Shown here piece by piece: positions 9,691-20,925 of a stretch of DNA of 64,000 nt; positions within the stretch are counted from its first letter, which is position 1, and every line of letters begins with the position of its first letter. This stretch comes from Mixophyes australis (lineage: Eukaryota > Chordata > Amphibia > Anura > Limnodynastidae), in the NCBI GenBank assembly GCA_036250195.1, contig JAVHZZ010000001.1, positions 400,820,117 through 400,884,116 on the forward strand, written 5' to 3'. Made by a program: the position numbers and the translations under genes. The notes beneath the pieces are model-generated. The model was not told the DNA's origin. It made no database searches and saw nothing but the letters and a program-made list of their open reading frames with translations.

Positions 9691-12057
9691 GTGCCTAATG
9701 TTTGTAAGTCAGGGAGACCAAAATTAAAAAAAAAAACACCTTTCACCTTGGTCAAGAAAAAAAGACCTGTAATCCAGGCAAAGTTATCTGCAGAAAAAAA
9801 AATTGCCAACATGCCATTCTACACATGCAGTGGCAAGGAAAGTATGAGGCCTTCGCCTTTCTCTATGAGTGCTAGTTCTGCAACTGTCACTGAGGCATCT
9901 TCTTGTAAGGTCAGTCGAGACCAAGCAAGACCTTGCCATTTGGACTCCAAAAGTGGTGTCCAAATACTTTTATGTGTAAAATCCGAGCTGAAAGCAAACA
10001 GTAGGGCATTAGAGGAAAATGTATGTTATGATTCAGAAATAACACAAAGGAGAGTCTATACACTAGTGCTATGTGTAATCCTGACCATTCTGATAGTGTA
10101 CCCATAAAGAAGGCCCCTTTCAGCATTTCTGTAGAATAGTGGCCGAACAGCTCAAGTGTAGCCGGTGAAACACAAATTGGATGCCACTTTGGAATTGCAA
10201 CAGTTTGAGGGGTATATTTGTGTAGCCGACCAGGGCGATAATGAGGATGTTGATGAGGATGATGTTGTTTGTGTAAGTCCTGCATTGGTGGAAGCAGTTC
10301 TTGCACGTGATAAGAGAAGGCCATTGTCATGCATGGACATAAGACCAAAAAATGCACCTCTTATGTGTGGAATTATTTTTACCCAAATCCTGACAACAGA
10401 TGTCTAGCCATTTGTAGCGTTTGTAAATCCACAATCAGTAGAGGTAGAGACCTTAACCATCTAGGAACCTCATCCATGTTACGCCATTTGAAGCGAGTTC
10501 ATGGCAAGCGGTTGCGAAAATCAGAAACGTATGCTAAAAAATAACAACAAGCAGTCCAGCATCAGCTAGATCCCTTCTCTCACCTACATCCCAACGCCTG
10601 CAATCTACCCCCACAACACTGTCCTCATCAATATCCTCAGTAGCGATTGGAGTTAGTCCTGCATCCAAATTGTTAAGGCTAGATGAATTGTTAATGTTAT
10701 ATAACTGTGACAGCCCACTGGGTTGGTGTTTTGCCTCCACCAGCAGGAACAGCAGTAGCATGTACCCAAGTACGTCACATTTGTCAGAGGCAGGCTACTC
10801 TGTGTATCAACGGCTTCACTAAGAGGCATACAGCTGACAATCTGTTACAAAAACTAAGGGATGTCATTGCAACATGGCTTATCCCGCTTGGACTCTCCTC
10901 AGGATATGTCATTTCTGATAATGCCAGCAATATTGTGAGAGCATTACAGCTGGGTGAATCCTCTCACATTCTCTGTTTTACTCACACAATAAACTTTTTC
11001 AAAAACAACAGGGACTTGCAGGAGATGCTGTCTGTGGCCCGTAAAATATCTGGACATGTCCAACATTCGGCAACAGCGTGTAGGAGATTGCAGCAGCTAC
11101 AAGAGCAATTTAATTTGCCCTGCCACCAACTGAAGCAAGAGGTGGTGACAAGGTGGAATTCCACCCTGTATACGCTTCTGCGGATGGAGGAACAGCGAAA
11201 AGCCATCCATGCTTACTCCACAAGCTATGACATTGGGAAAGGCGGGGGTTGTATTTTAGTCAAGTGCAGTGGAGAATACTTTCCTTGTTGTGCAAGACCA
11301 TTCAACGTAGTCACCTGTGAAGTGAGTTCAGACACTGCTAGGTTGAGTCAAGTAATTCCCTTAATTAGACTTTTGGAAAAGCAGCTTGAGAAACTGAAGG
11401 AGGAGATGAAACAAAGCAATTACGCAATTATTAAGCAATTAGCTATGTCAGACTTGTAGATCAAGTGCTTTATTCTCTTCGCCAGGATCTTAGAATTATC
11501 AAAATCTTGAAATCAGATCGCTACATTTTGGCGACTGTTCTTGATCCTCGGTTTAAGAGCTCTTTGTTTCCAACTGACCCAGATCTGAAGAGATGCAAGG
11601 AGCTCCTGGTGAGCAAGATGACGTATCCTCCTTCAGTTTCCCTCTGCCGTAAGTCCACCTGATCCTACTATCAACATCCAAAGGATGGTGAAGGATTATT
11701 TTACGACAGCAAAAAAATAGCCACATCAGACAGTCCCTTTACATACTGGAAGGAAAAAAAGGGAATTTGGAGACCCATGTACCAATTTGCTTTGCACTGC
11801 CTAAGCTCCCCACCCTCCAGTGTGTACTCGGAAAGAGTTTTCAGCAACCTTGTCAGCGATCGGCGTAGGAGGCTACTTCCTCAAAATGTGGAAAAGATGA
11901 TGTTCATAAAAATGAACTTCAAGTACAACAAAATACTGAGACTTCTATAATGGTGGATTGCAGCGGTGATGAATTAATAATGTGTGATGATGATGTACAA
12001 ACTGATGAGGGTGAGGATGAAGCTGAGGATGATGACAACAACATCTTGCCACAGTAG
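9691..12057 (+). pseudogene. hAT transposase pseudogene (BED-finger type)
   Basis: The same architecture as the intact gene can be followed through several frames. An N-terminal basic segment with KKIANMPFYTCSGKE lies at 9790-9845. A BED finger (VWNYFYPNPDNRCLAICSVC, then HLGTSSMLRHLKRVH) is at 10350-10505. The catalytic core with VISDNASNIVRAL is at 10908-10945, and EVVTRWNSTLYTLLRMEEQ at 11140-11190. The end of the dimerisation region (SSVYSERVFSNLVSDRRRR) is at 11818-11872, with an acidic tail ending at TAG 12057. Frameshifts and stops break it near 10110, 10545, 11459 and 11660, and the region holding the first catalytic Asp is lost or scrambled around 10545-10700. The CFTH metal-motif remnant is present (10972-10983). 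It is non-functional as read. Confidence 0.9.
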
Positions 12058-12124
12058 AGTTCATTAACAGCACTGTTACCTTAGGTGTCTTAAGCCCATT
12101 GTAACCTTGTTTTGTGGGGACCCA

Positions 12125-12186
12125 AATAAACCAAGCACTTCAGACACAAGGAGTGGCACTTTTGTGGCTGAAGTGCTTGGTTTGTT
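12125..12186 (+). promoter_or_regulatory. Stem-loop after degenerate hAT gene, homologous to 4237-4300
   Basis: AATAAACCAAGCACTTCAGA (12125-12144) pairs with GCTGAAGTGCTTGGTTTGTT (12167-12186) at 18 of 20 positions. It begins about 68 nt after the stop and is followed by AAAGTGTGCATGTCC, exactly as in the intact element. Compared with that element, two stem pairs have changed on both sides. Confidence 0.8.
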
Positions 12187-12238
12187 AAAGTGTGCATGTC
12201 CTTTTTAAGATCCAATATAAGGGTGGGTGGGAGGGCCC

Positions 12239-12930
12239 AAGGACAATTCCATCTTGCACCACTTTAAATTTCAGCTACCGCTGTGTGCCAATGTTATCTA
12301 CGTGTGCTATATACTGTTGTGTGCTTAGCAAAAATCTTAGACACCCATTGATGATGCAGATGACTCAGCACAACATTTTGACATCTGGGGTAAATGTATC
12401 AAGCTGTGAGTTTTCCGGCGGTTTGAAAAGTGGAGATGTTGCCTATAGCAACCAATCAGATTCTAGCTATCATTTTGTAGAATGCACTAAATAAATGATA
12501 GCTAGAATCTGATTGTTTTTTCAAACCCGTCGGAAAACTCTCAGCTTGATACATTTGTCCCCTGGTCTTGTCTATTGTAAAAGAAATGATCAGAATTAGG
12601 GACACTTCTGCTGTAACTCCACCTGATCCTACTATCAGCTATCAACATCCAAAGAATGGTGGAGGATTATTTTTTTATTTTTTTAACGGTATAAAGACAA
12701 CAGTTTTATTAACAAAGAACAACGTTTCTTGCAGAAGTAATGTAAGCATGGATGTCTAAATAGACGTGTATATGTATTACCTTACCTTCCAAATGAACCA
12801 TAACTGGTTTCATGATCGAAGGACAATTCCATCTTGCACCACTTTTCTTTTCTGCCACTGCTGTGTGCCAATGTTTCCTAGATATGCTAGGTACTGCCGT
12901 GTGTTTGAGTCATTGCTCTGTCGCTTAGCA
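12239..12930. repeat. Direct duplications in tail of degenerate hAT
   Basis: AAGGACAATTCCATCTTGCA occurs at 12238 and again at 12820, each followed by related text including CTGTGTGCCAATGTT. Separately, CCACCTGATCCTACTATCA with CATCCAAAGAATGG (12617-12660) repeats coding sequence at 11655-11695 of the same pseudogene. Confidence 0.8.
12387..12562. mobile_element. Palindromic MITE, family A copy 1
   Basis: Termini GGGGTAAATGTATCAAGCTG and CAGCTTGATACATTTGTCCC are inverted. The arms contain GTTGCCTATAGCAACC and AATCAGATTCTAGCT. Same family as 21860-22034 and 53078-53253. Confidence 0.9.
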
Positions 12931-13245
12931 TCCAGCCAGGTCGCTGCAGTATTTTTCCGAAAGTGTATGAAAATAATATTGTGACCTGTGAGGTGGTCAA
13001 AATTGACTGCAAATGACTTGAAATTAGTGTTATTGAGCTTAATAATAGTGTAGGAACGAAAAAAGAGCAAAACTATATGCTATATGATTTTAGCATATTT
13101 TAGTAATTTTTCTAAAAAATCCAGATCCAAATCCAAAACCAAAACACACGAGGACGGTTTTGCCAAAACCAAAACACGAATTAATCCAGATCCAAAACCT
13201 AAACCAAAATCAGAACACAGGGGTCAGTGAACATCTCTAGTTTAG

Positions 13246-13768
13246 ACTTGTGTGCATATGTCTGTGAATGTATGTAAATTGTTAAATGCTGTAAAGACTG
13301 GTGTGTTTAAATGGTTAAAATGCTGTATAGACTGTGGGCCTGAGTCATTAAGGAGAGTAAAGCATAAAAAAGGAGTAACATTTGCACCTGGGCAAAACCA
13401 TGTTGTATTGGAGGGAGAGGTAAATTTAAAATGTGAGGCAGATTTATAGTTTGGGTAAGGCATGTCCTAGATCAATTTTAAATTTCAATGTAATAATAAA
13501 GCTAGCAAGTATTTGTGTGCTAGATGAAAAAAACAGACAGTATTTAACTTATGTACAAAATAATAAACTGATTTGCACCCCTTACATTGTAACATGGTTT
13601 GTCCCAGAGAACATTTACTCCTTTGCTTGCCTTAATGACTCAGGCCCTGTGTGTGTATGTATTTAAATGGTTAAAATGCTGTATTTACAGTTTTTGTATG
13701 TAAATAGTTAAAATACTGTATAGACTGTGTGTGTATGTATGTAAATTGATAAAATGCTGCAGGGGCTG

Positions 13769-13800
<32 letters not shown>

Positions 13801-13821
13801 GGTTAAAATACTGTATAGAGT

Positions 13822-13893
<72 letters not shown>

Positions 13894-13970
13894 TGAGAAT
13901 GTATATAAATGGTTAAAATGCTGTATAGACTGGTGTATGTATGCAAATGGTTGAAATGCTGTAGGGACTG

Positions 13971-14009
<39 letters not shown>

Positions 14010-14125
14010 TATGTAAATGGTTAAAATGTTGTAGGGACTGTTGTGTGTGTGTGTGTATGTATGCAAATGGTTAAAATGCTGTAGGGACTGGTGCGTGTGT
14101 GTGTATGTAAGGGATAACATGCTAC
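13246..14125. repeat. GT-rich minisatellite with TAAATGGTTAAAATGCTGTA units
   Basis: Units of about 27 bp (AAATGGTTAAAATGCTGTAT plus AGACTG) alternate with variable (GT)n runs. The longest pure GT run is about 13823-13890; others are at 13770-13795, 13972-14001 and 14042-14057. A MITE at 13336-13647 interrupts it. A further unit occurs at 17495-17530, beyond the 14.13-17.47 kb insertions. Confidence 0.9.
13336..13647. mobile_element. Palindromic MITE, family B (GGGCCTGAnTCATTAAGG)
   Basis: Left terminus GGGCCTGAGTCATTAAGGAG and right terminus CTTAATGACTCAGGCCC are inverted. The interior carries CCATGTTGTATTGGAG and, on the other arm, CCCCTTACATTGTAACATGG. It is inserted in the GT minisatellite. 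Confidence 0.9.
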
Positions 14126-14270
14126 AGGGACCACTAGTGGATCCAGAGGTGGGGGGGGCTGGCGTTCGGGGCTGTCTGCTTGCGAACGTACTTTAAATAC
14201 ATGTGCCTGGCAGCAGAGAATCCTGCCCCATTGCTGCAATTCTGTTTAAAACACAATTGGAGTAGCTGGC

Positions 14271-14285
14271 CAGGATTCTCTACCT
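14271..14285. repeat. Left 15-bp target duplication
   Basis: CAGGATTCTCTACCT here is identical to 17352-17366, flanking the composite element. Confidence 0.85.
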
Positions 14286-17200
14286 TTTATACAAATTGAG
14301 GGGAAAGAAAAGGATGATCTTATGGGGCACTCTGAAATGAGTATAGAGAAATATAAATGTGTATTGATTTCGTAGTTAAAATCTTTAGATAAATCTTTAT
14401 TAGTACATTGATAAAATTGTCCGAGTAGCGAAATATTAAAACATTTAATGACATATCATGGGAATTGAAACATAAACTGTTAAGAAGACAAGTAACCCTT
14501 GTCCTGCCGCAATCCTGCTCTGATTAACTGGTTTATTGATTATTAGCAAATATATTCAATTGTATCACCAGCCCTTGTTTTAACTTAATTTCTCCCTTGC
14601 TCTCAGCCAAAGGTATATCTCCTTATAGGTGGCAGATTAAGTGTTACCTTCCAATAATTACAATGTATCTATTGTAATTTTGCTACAGTTTAGGGCATTC
14701 TCTCATACAGCCACAGGAAAAATATTAACCCTCAATAGGTCCTCTTAAGCTGTGAACTCCGTTGCAGACATGTGTATATATTTGTATTAATTAACCAATC
14801 CTGTCTGCTAAAACAGACCTCTGTAACTGTGAGGTGCAATACTATCTGTCAATGACAGGATGAATTTAAGACAAATATTGGTGGTGGCTAAATATTCTTA
14901 CAATACCATCACAGTGACCCCAGCGTTCTAACGGCGTTTGCCATGGAACAAGTGAATCTTGGTCTAAGAGGTGGGGACATTAATAACGAATTACTGCGTA
15001 TGGAAACCAAAAAGATTTTTCTTATGGGAAGTATGGTTCCATATGGCCTGAATGAACACAATAATTACACAGTTTTTCTGAATTGAAGAGCTCTAAAACA
15101 AATTTCCCCAAATTGGTAATATGCCCCAATTCAGCGAGTAAATGAGTCTTAAGGTAAATATAGGTAGGATATGGTAGGAGTGCTGGCAATCAATTTATTA
15201 CATTGGTATGTGCATCCCTTAATTCTATTTTTATTTTCACTAATATTTATTTTTTCACTTGTTTTAATCCTATATTAAATATTGACTATCGGCCATTAAT
15301 AGGTCCGTCTTACAAGTTTATTCACTTTATCACTGCAGAATCTAATTAGCAGGCACCAGAGGAATGGCAATCATGCCAATTAATCATTTTTAGGATATTG
15401 CTACACAACTATCTCTAGTAGAGTAGTTTATTCACTGCATTATTGCAAGAATTTAATCAGAAGGCACCATATGAATGGCTCATATGCCAATGTAATTTTT
15501 AAGAGAAGAGTTTTGGAACTCAATAAGATCACTGGATCACGTAGTTTGCCTGCTGGCAAATAACATATTTTTCTCTATTTCACATCGTTAATGTGTATCA
15601 CATTAGTTTTATAAGTTTTGACACACTTCCCACTTTTCTTATTATATAACTTTGCAAGCACTGTGCTGTGACATAATATTTCCAATTTAGTGAAATAAAG
15701 TAAAATAATTATATCTATATAAAACTTCATTGTCCGAAAGATAATTCATTTCTACCTAATATTATATACTTACCTATAGAGAATCGATCCATTTTGGTTT
15801 AGATAATCATTAATGTGATGATCTACTTTAAGGTGGTATAAATCGCCTCTGTATTAATTAAAACAGGAAGAGATGGTGTTTATATGTTCCAATGCTCTTG
15901 ATATCAGAGATGAAATACCTTATTTTGCTTCCTGATATGTGACATATTATATTCTGATGTCCGATAAAAGCCATAGTAATTATGGTCATTTAATACTGCC
16001 AAGATCTCGATAACATTGATTTAAAACGGTGGATGATTACATCCAGCCGAGTACTATCAACCTTGGTTGCCATGGTGCACCCAAGGAAGTTGTAAAACTG
16101 AGAACGATGGATGATCACATCCGGCCGAGTACGAACAACCTTGGTTGCTATGGTGCAACCAAGGAAGCTGTCATTAGAGGGGAGGGCTCTCCACTTTAAA
16201 AAGCTCCTCAGCCCTATTCTCGGCTTGCCTAAGTGAAAGCTAATAGCGAAATGCGCGTCGACGGACGCCGCGCTCGCTGCTCTGAAGTTGTTATCCCCTA
16301 ATAATCATTCAATAGCCAGAAAATTAGAACCTAGAGCGGTTTATTCCGCTATAGATAGATAGCAGAGTGTTACTAGGAGGAGATAGTGGGTCACGAAGTG
16401 CAGATAGTCTTGCACCTCACAGTTAAAGAGGTCAGATTTAGCAGACAGGATTGGTTTAACAATACAAATATATACACAAGTCTGCCACTATATTGAGTTT
16501 ATAGCCTAAGAGGACCTATTGAGGGTTAATATTTTCCCTGTGGCTGTATGAGGGAATGCCCTAAACTGTAGCCAGAAAATTATAACCTAGAGCGGTTCAT
16601 TCCGCCATAGATAGGTAGCAGAGTGTTACAAAGAGGAGATAGTGGGGCACGAAGTGCAGATAGTCTTGCACCTCACAGTTACAGAGGTCTGTTTTAGCAG
16701 ACAGGATTGGTTAATTAATAAAAATATATACACATGTCTGCAACGGAGTTCACAGCTTAAGAGGACCTATTGAGGGTTAATATTTTTCCTGTGGCTGTAT
16801 GAGGGAATGCCCTAAACTGTAGCAAAATTACAATAGATACATTGTAATTATTGGAAGGTAACACTGAATCTGCCACCTATAAGGAGATATACCTTTGGCT
16901 GAGAGCAAGGGAGAAATTAAGTTAAAACAAGGGCTGGTGATATAATTGAATATATTTGCTAATAATCAATAAACCAGTTAATCAGAGCAGGATTGCGGCA
17001 GGACAAGGGTTACTTGTCTTCTTAACAGTTTATGTTTCAATTCACATGATATGTCATTACAAGTTTTAATATTTCGCTACTAGGACAATTTTATCAATGT
17101 ACTAATAAAGATTTATCTAAAGATTTTAACTACAAAATCAATACACATTTATATTTCTCTATACTCATTTCAGAGTGCCCCATAAGATCATCCTTTTCTT

Positions 17201-17351
17201 TCCCCTCAATTTGTATAAATGATGTATTTGTTGATCGGGTGCACCCTTCCTCTATTAGTATCTCTTATATAATTAAGAATGAGAGAAATACGTATTTTGA
17301 GGGGGTAAAAAATGGGATGCTTGGTGCAGTCTTCCTTTCCCTTTTGATATA
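14286..17351. mobile_element. Composite element with long inverted arms, possibly Penelope-like
   Basis: The left arm (14290-14858) and right arm (16654-17213) are about 570-bp inverted repeats at high identity. A second, diverged copy of part of the right arm lies just inside it (16316-16565), in the same orientation as the right arm. The centre (14860-16020) is unique AT-rich sequence without a gene. At 16035-16175 a unit of about 83 bp is repeated twice (GATGATCACATCCGGCCGAG type), containing the hairpin-like CCTTGGTTGCTATGG. A GCTAATAGCGAAATGCGCG motif follows at 16240-16258. The 15-bp target duplication argues for target-primed insertion rather than a cut-and-paste transposon. No protein is encoded; assignment to the Penelope group is inference. 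Confidence 0.6.
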
Positions 17352-17366
17352 CAGGATTCTCTACCT
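17352..17366. repeat. Right 15-bp target duplication
   Basis: CAGGATTCTCTACCT, identical to 14271-14285. Confidence 0.85.
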
Positions 17367-17561
17367 GCCTCTCGGCTGTCAGGCACCTGTACATAGTGTA
17401 AGATCGCAGGCAGCTCGCCCTGCTAGTAGTGAAGGGGGGACGGGTCCCTCCCCTAATAAAATGTATAGATCTGCCCCTGGTAGGGATCGGTGTTTGTCTG
17501 TATGTAAAGGGTTAATATACTGTGGAGACTGATGGGTCCCATCCCGGCTCCAGGCACTCCA

Positions 17562-18112
17562 TTTGCTACACTCCCCTTATCCTGTGCCCAGCCACCCGAT
17601 CTGCCACACTTTCCTTCCCTGCATCCGGGCACCCCATCTGCCACACTTTACTTTCCCGTCTCCGGGCACCCCATCTGCCACACATTCCTTCTCTGCGTGC
17701 GGGCACCCCACCTGCCACACTATCCTTCTCTGCATGTGGGCAACCCATCTGCCACACTTTCCTTCCCTGTGTCCGGGACCCCATCTGCCACACTTTCTGT
17801 TTCTGCGTGTGGGCTCCTCATCTGCCACACTTTCCTTCCTTGCGCCCGAGCATCTCATCTGCCACACTCCCCCTTTTTTGTGCCGGGCACCCTGTCTGCC
17901 ACACTTTCCTTCCCTGCATCTGGGCACCCCATCTGCAACACTTTTCTTCTCTGGATCAGGGCACCCCATCCGTCACACTTACCTTCCCTGCATGTGGGCA
18001 CCCCATCTGTTACACTTTCCTTCCCTGCATCCAGGCACCTCGTCTGCCACACTTATCTTCCCTGCGTCTGGGCACCCCATCTGTCACACTTTCCTTCCCT
18101 GCATCTGGCTGC
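17562..18112. repeat. 37-bp minisatellite, about 15 copies
   Basis: ATCTGCCACACTTTCCTTCC with CTGCATCCGGGCACCCC recurs every 37 bp (for example at 17599, 17636 and 17673). Because the period is not a multiple of three and stops are rare, long chance ORFs occur in all frames; these are not genes. Confidence 0.95.
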
Positions 18113-18497
18113 CGGAATGGGGCTCTGAGTAGATTACCCATTCATTCCGAGTGCTGTAATGGGTCTACAAGTACCATAGCTATACATTCTGGGTGCCGGA
18201 ATAAGTCTGCGAGTACCTTAACCATCCATTCCGGGTGCCAAAATGGATCTGCGAGTACCATATGTATGCATTGCAGATACCACAGCTATTCATTCCTGGG
18301 TGCCGGAATGGGTCTACGAGTACCATAACCATGCATTCCAGGTGCAGGAATGCATCTGTGAGTACCACAGCTATCCATTCCCGAGTGCCGGAATGGGTCT
18401 GTGAGTACCATAGCTATGTATTCCTGGTGCGGGAATAGGTCTATGAGTACCACAGCTATCCATTCCCGGGCATCGGAATGGATCTGCAAGTACCATC
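18113..18497 (+). repeat. 42-bp minisatellite, about 9 copies (left array)
   Basis: The unit is GCCGGAATGGGTCTGCGAGT plus ACCATAGCTATCCATTCCGGGT, with a dyad where CATTCCGGGTGCCGGAATG spans unit junctions. The first unit has the variant GGAATGGGGCTCTGAGTAG. The same unit forms the array at 28405-29735 in opposite orientation. Confidence 0.93.
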
Positions 18498-19767
18498 AAA
18501 GTATTCAATATCTTTAAATGTCCTTGACTTAATATTAATGTAATAACATAATTCTTTATTTTCAGAGTTTGTTTTTTGCTATGAAAATTAAAAAGAAAAA
18601 CTGCTTGCTTCTGTTGTCTACATGACAAAAGATAAACCACTATCTCAGTATGAAGCAATACGGATACTGGAAAAACCAGTGGATGACAAAGTATCAACTG
18701 TTTCAGCTGTAAATCCCAAGCATGGAGAAGTTTACTTGTTCTCCTATGAAGGAAGACCAGATGCTAGTAAAGACTGGCGAGCTGACCAGTACTGGTGGTT
18801 GTACTTGGGAATCCATTCCCTACCAAAAAGGAAATTATTAAAAATTATTAAAACGTATCATCAGAGGATGATTGATAAGAAACATTTTTCTATCGTTATG
18901 GATGTAAGTAAGAATACTACCATCAAACTGTTTGTTGGTAATTACTTAGGAGAAAATCACAAAATTGATAAGGAAGAAGCACATGGCAACATGAGAAGAT
19001 GCCTAGATCAGAGCCATATTTGGACACTGCCTTCTCTAATGGAAAACATTTCTATTGAAAGGACACCAAGTGAAATCTATAAAAAAAAACTATTGTTGAA
19101 ACATAAACGACTAATTTACACATGAAGGTGCAATTGCCTAAAAATACTAAACAAATTTCTAGCAAACCTTAATATGAAAGAAAACAAGGAAAAATTAGCC
19201 GTGTGATCTATACAGTGTCTATGTGCTGCACTTTGCCATTTAAGAGTTTGCTAGAAACTAGTCTTTTTGTTCCAGAGTTTATTGTAATTTTATCATTACT
19301 GGAAGTTGTAAACATGTTTCAAGAAGTTTGTGATATACCCTCATATACATTGCTTTCTTATGATACAACTTTTCAGTTAGGAGACTTTTATGTGTCACCT
19401 TTAATTTTCCGATGTGTATTTTTTGATAACATAGTTGATGAGGTTGAAAAAAGACACCAGTCCATCAAGTTCAACCTATTAAGGAGCCCTGTATACCACT
19501 TGCTGCAATGATTCATGACAAGAAAAAACTAAATGTACATGAGTCTTTTTTCTTTACCATGAAGGAAATTATTCCAATCTTAAACAATCCAAAGGTTATT
19601 ATTGTTACAGATCGGGAATTTGCCATAGTGAAGGCCAACAACAATGGTTCCACAAATAAATCATGTCCTATGTTGAAATCATTTATTGAAAGATGTGGAA
19701 GTCTGGGTAACTAATCACAGAGTATTTCGAGCTGACCCCAGTGGGTATAGATATGCTTTGTCTTCTA

Positions 19768-20560
19768 GGGCCTGATTCATTAAGGAAAGTACTCATTTTT
19801 TTCATTTATGTTTACTTCTGGACAAATCTATACTACATTGCAAGGGGTGTAAATTATACCACTTTCATATTGCCGGGGCACAGGGCAGTATAGAAAAGAA
19901 GATTCCCGGGTCGGGCGGGTTCATACTGCACCTGCCCGACCCGGGTTTTAGAAAAAAAAAAGTGTAAAAAAATGTTTTAATTAAAAAAAAATACATAACA
20001 AATGTTTACTTAACTTATATTCAGCCAGCGGTGTCTCCAGTGCGTTGCCGGCTGTCAGGGGGACATCTGGGTACTAAAATGACGTCATTTTTAGTCCATT
20101 AGAAATGACGTCATTTTAGTACCCAGAGGTCCCCCTGACAGCCGGCAACGCATCGGAGACACCGCTGGCTGAAAATAAGTTAAGTAAACAATTGTTATGT
20201 ATTTTTTATTAATTAAAATCTTTTTTTTTTACTTCCTCATTTTTTTTTTTTACAGTATGAATGGTGAGACCCGGGAATTACACGGGTTGCACCATTCATA
20301 CTGCAGGCGAGCTGGGTCCAACCCGGGAATTACCCCTCGCAAAATCCCGGATTTTGTGGTTGGACTATTCATACTGCACCAAGACCCGGGTTTTTCAGCG
20401 TGCCTCTGCAAAAACCCGGGTTTTTGGTGCAGTATGAATGGGGTATAAGTTTATCATTTTGCACATAAGTTAAATACTGGCTTTTTTTTCCAAGATCAAC
20501 TTTAAATTTCATTGCACAAATAAGCTATCAAGTATTTGTGTGCTACATGAAAAAACAGCC
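19768..20560. mobile_element. Family B MITE, partial, with nested element
   Basis: The left terminus GGGCCTGATTCATTAAGGAA is at 19768. Sequence continues to GCAAGGGGTGTAAAT, where another element (19855-20447) is inserted, then resumes with TTGCACATAAGTTAAATACTGG. The right terminus is absent beyond about 20560. Confidence 0.8.
19855..20447. mobile_element. Palindromic element, family C (TATACCnCTTTCATA termini)
   Basis: The left end TATACCACTTTCATATTGC mirrors the right end GCAGTATGAATGGGGTATA. Internal repeats of ACCCGGGTTTTT and CCCGGGAATTAC occur near both ends. The centre is a hairpin of about 243 bp (19977-20219) whose arms share CAGCCAGCGGTGTCTCC and AAATGACGTCATTTTAGTAC. A related element is at 51202-51830. 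Confidence 0.88.
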
Positions 20561-20609
20561 AGCAAGTCAGTCAATAAATATGTGTCCTCCACAGGGACTA
20601 AGATAAGTT

Positions 20610-20925
20610 GGGCCTGATTCATTAAGGAAAGTTAAGCAAAAGTAAGTAAGGCAAAACCATGTTGCTTTGGAGGGGGAGGTAAATTTAAAATGTGATGGCA
20701 GATTTATAGTTGGGGTAGGGCATGTCCTAGGTCAACTTTAAATTTCAGTGTACAAATAAGCTATCAAGTATTTGTGTGCTACATGAAAAAATAGCCAGCA
20801 TTTTCCTTATATACAAAATAATAAACTAATTTGCACCCCTTGCATTGTCACATGGTTTTGTCCAGAAAACTTAAGTAAGAAAATCACTAAATTTCTTACT
20901 TAACTTTACTTAATGAATCAGGCCC
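20610..20925. mobile_element. Family B MITE, complete
   Basis: GGGCCTGATTCATTAAGGAA at the left and TACTTAATGAATCAGGCCC at the right are inverted. The interior has AAAACCATGTTGC and GCACCCCTTGCATTGTCACA. Inserted in the MULE pseudogene. Confidence 0.92.

Larger units (their letters stand above)
9023..13239 (+). mobile_element. Degenerate hAT transposon, plus orientation
   Basis: It contains a broken transposase related to the intact one at 4356-7343, an upstream tandem repeat, the shared 3' hairpin and a right end ACATCTCTA at 13239, whose complement TAGAGATGT is hAT-like. I found no matching left terminus or target duplication, so the left end is probably deleted or rearranged against 8340-9019. 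A palindromic MITE (12387-12562) is inserted in its tail. Confidence 0.8.
14130..17475. mobile_element. Palindromic element split by a later insertion
   Basis: Outside the 14286-17351 insertion, the two flanks are complementary. GTGCCTGGCAGCAGAGAATC (14201-14222) pairs with the GGATTCTCTACCTGCC and CTGTCAGGCAC stretch at 17354-17390. The outer parts hold CTAGTGGATCCAGA (14133-14146) and TAGATCTGCCCCTGG (17466-17480), a weak inverted match. Family not assigned. Confidence 0.55.

Noticed and set aside
13731..14239. Cys/Val and His/Thr repeat frames
   Set aside because: They are translations of (GT)n runs.
17522..18328. Overlapping long frames on both strands
   Set aside because: They come from the 37-bp and 42-bp arrays; three frames of the same strand are open at once.
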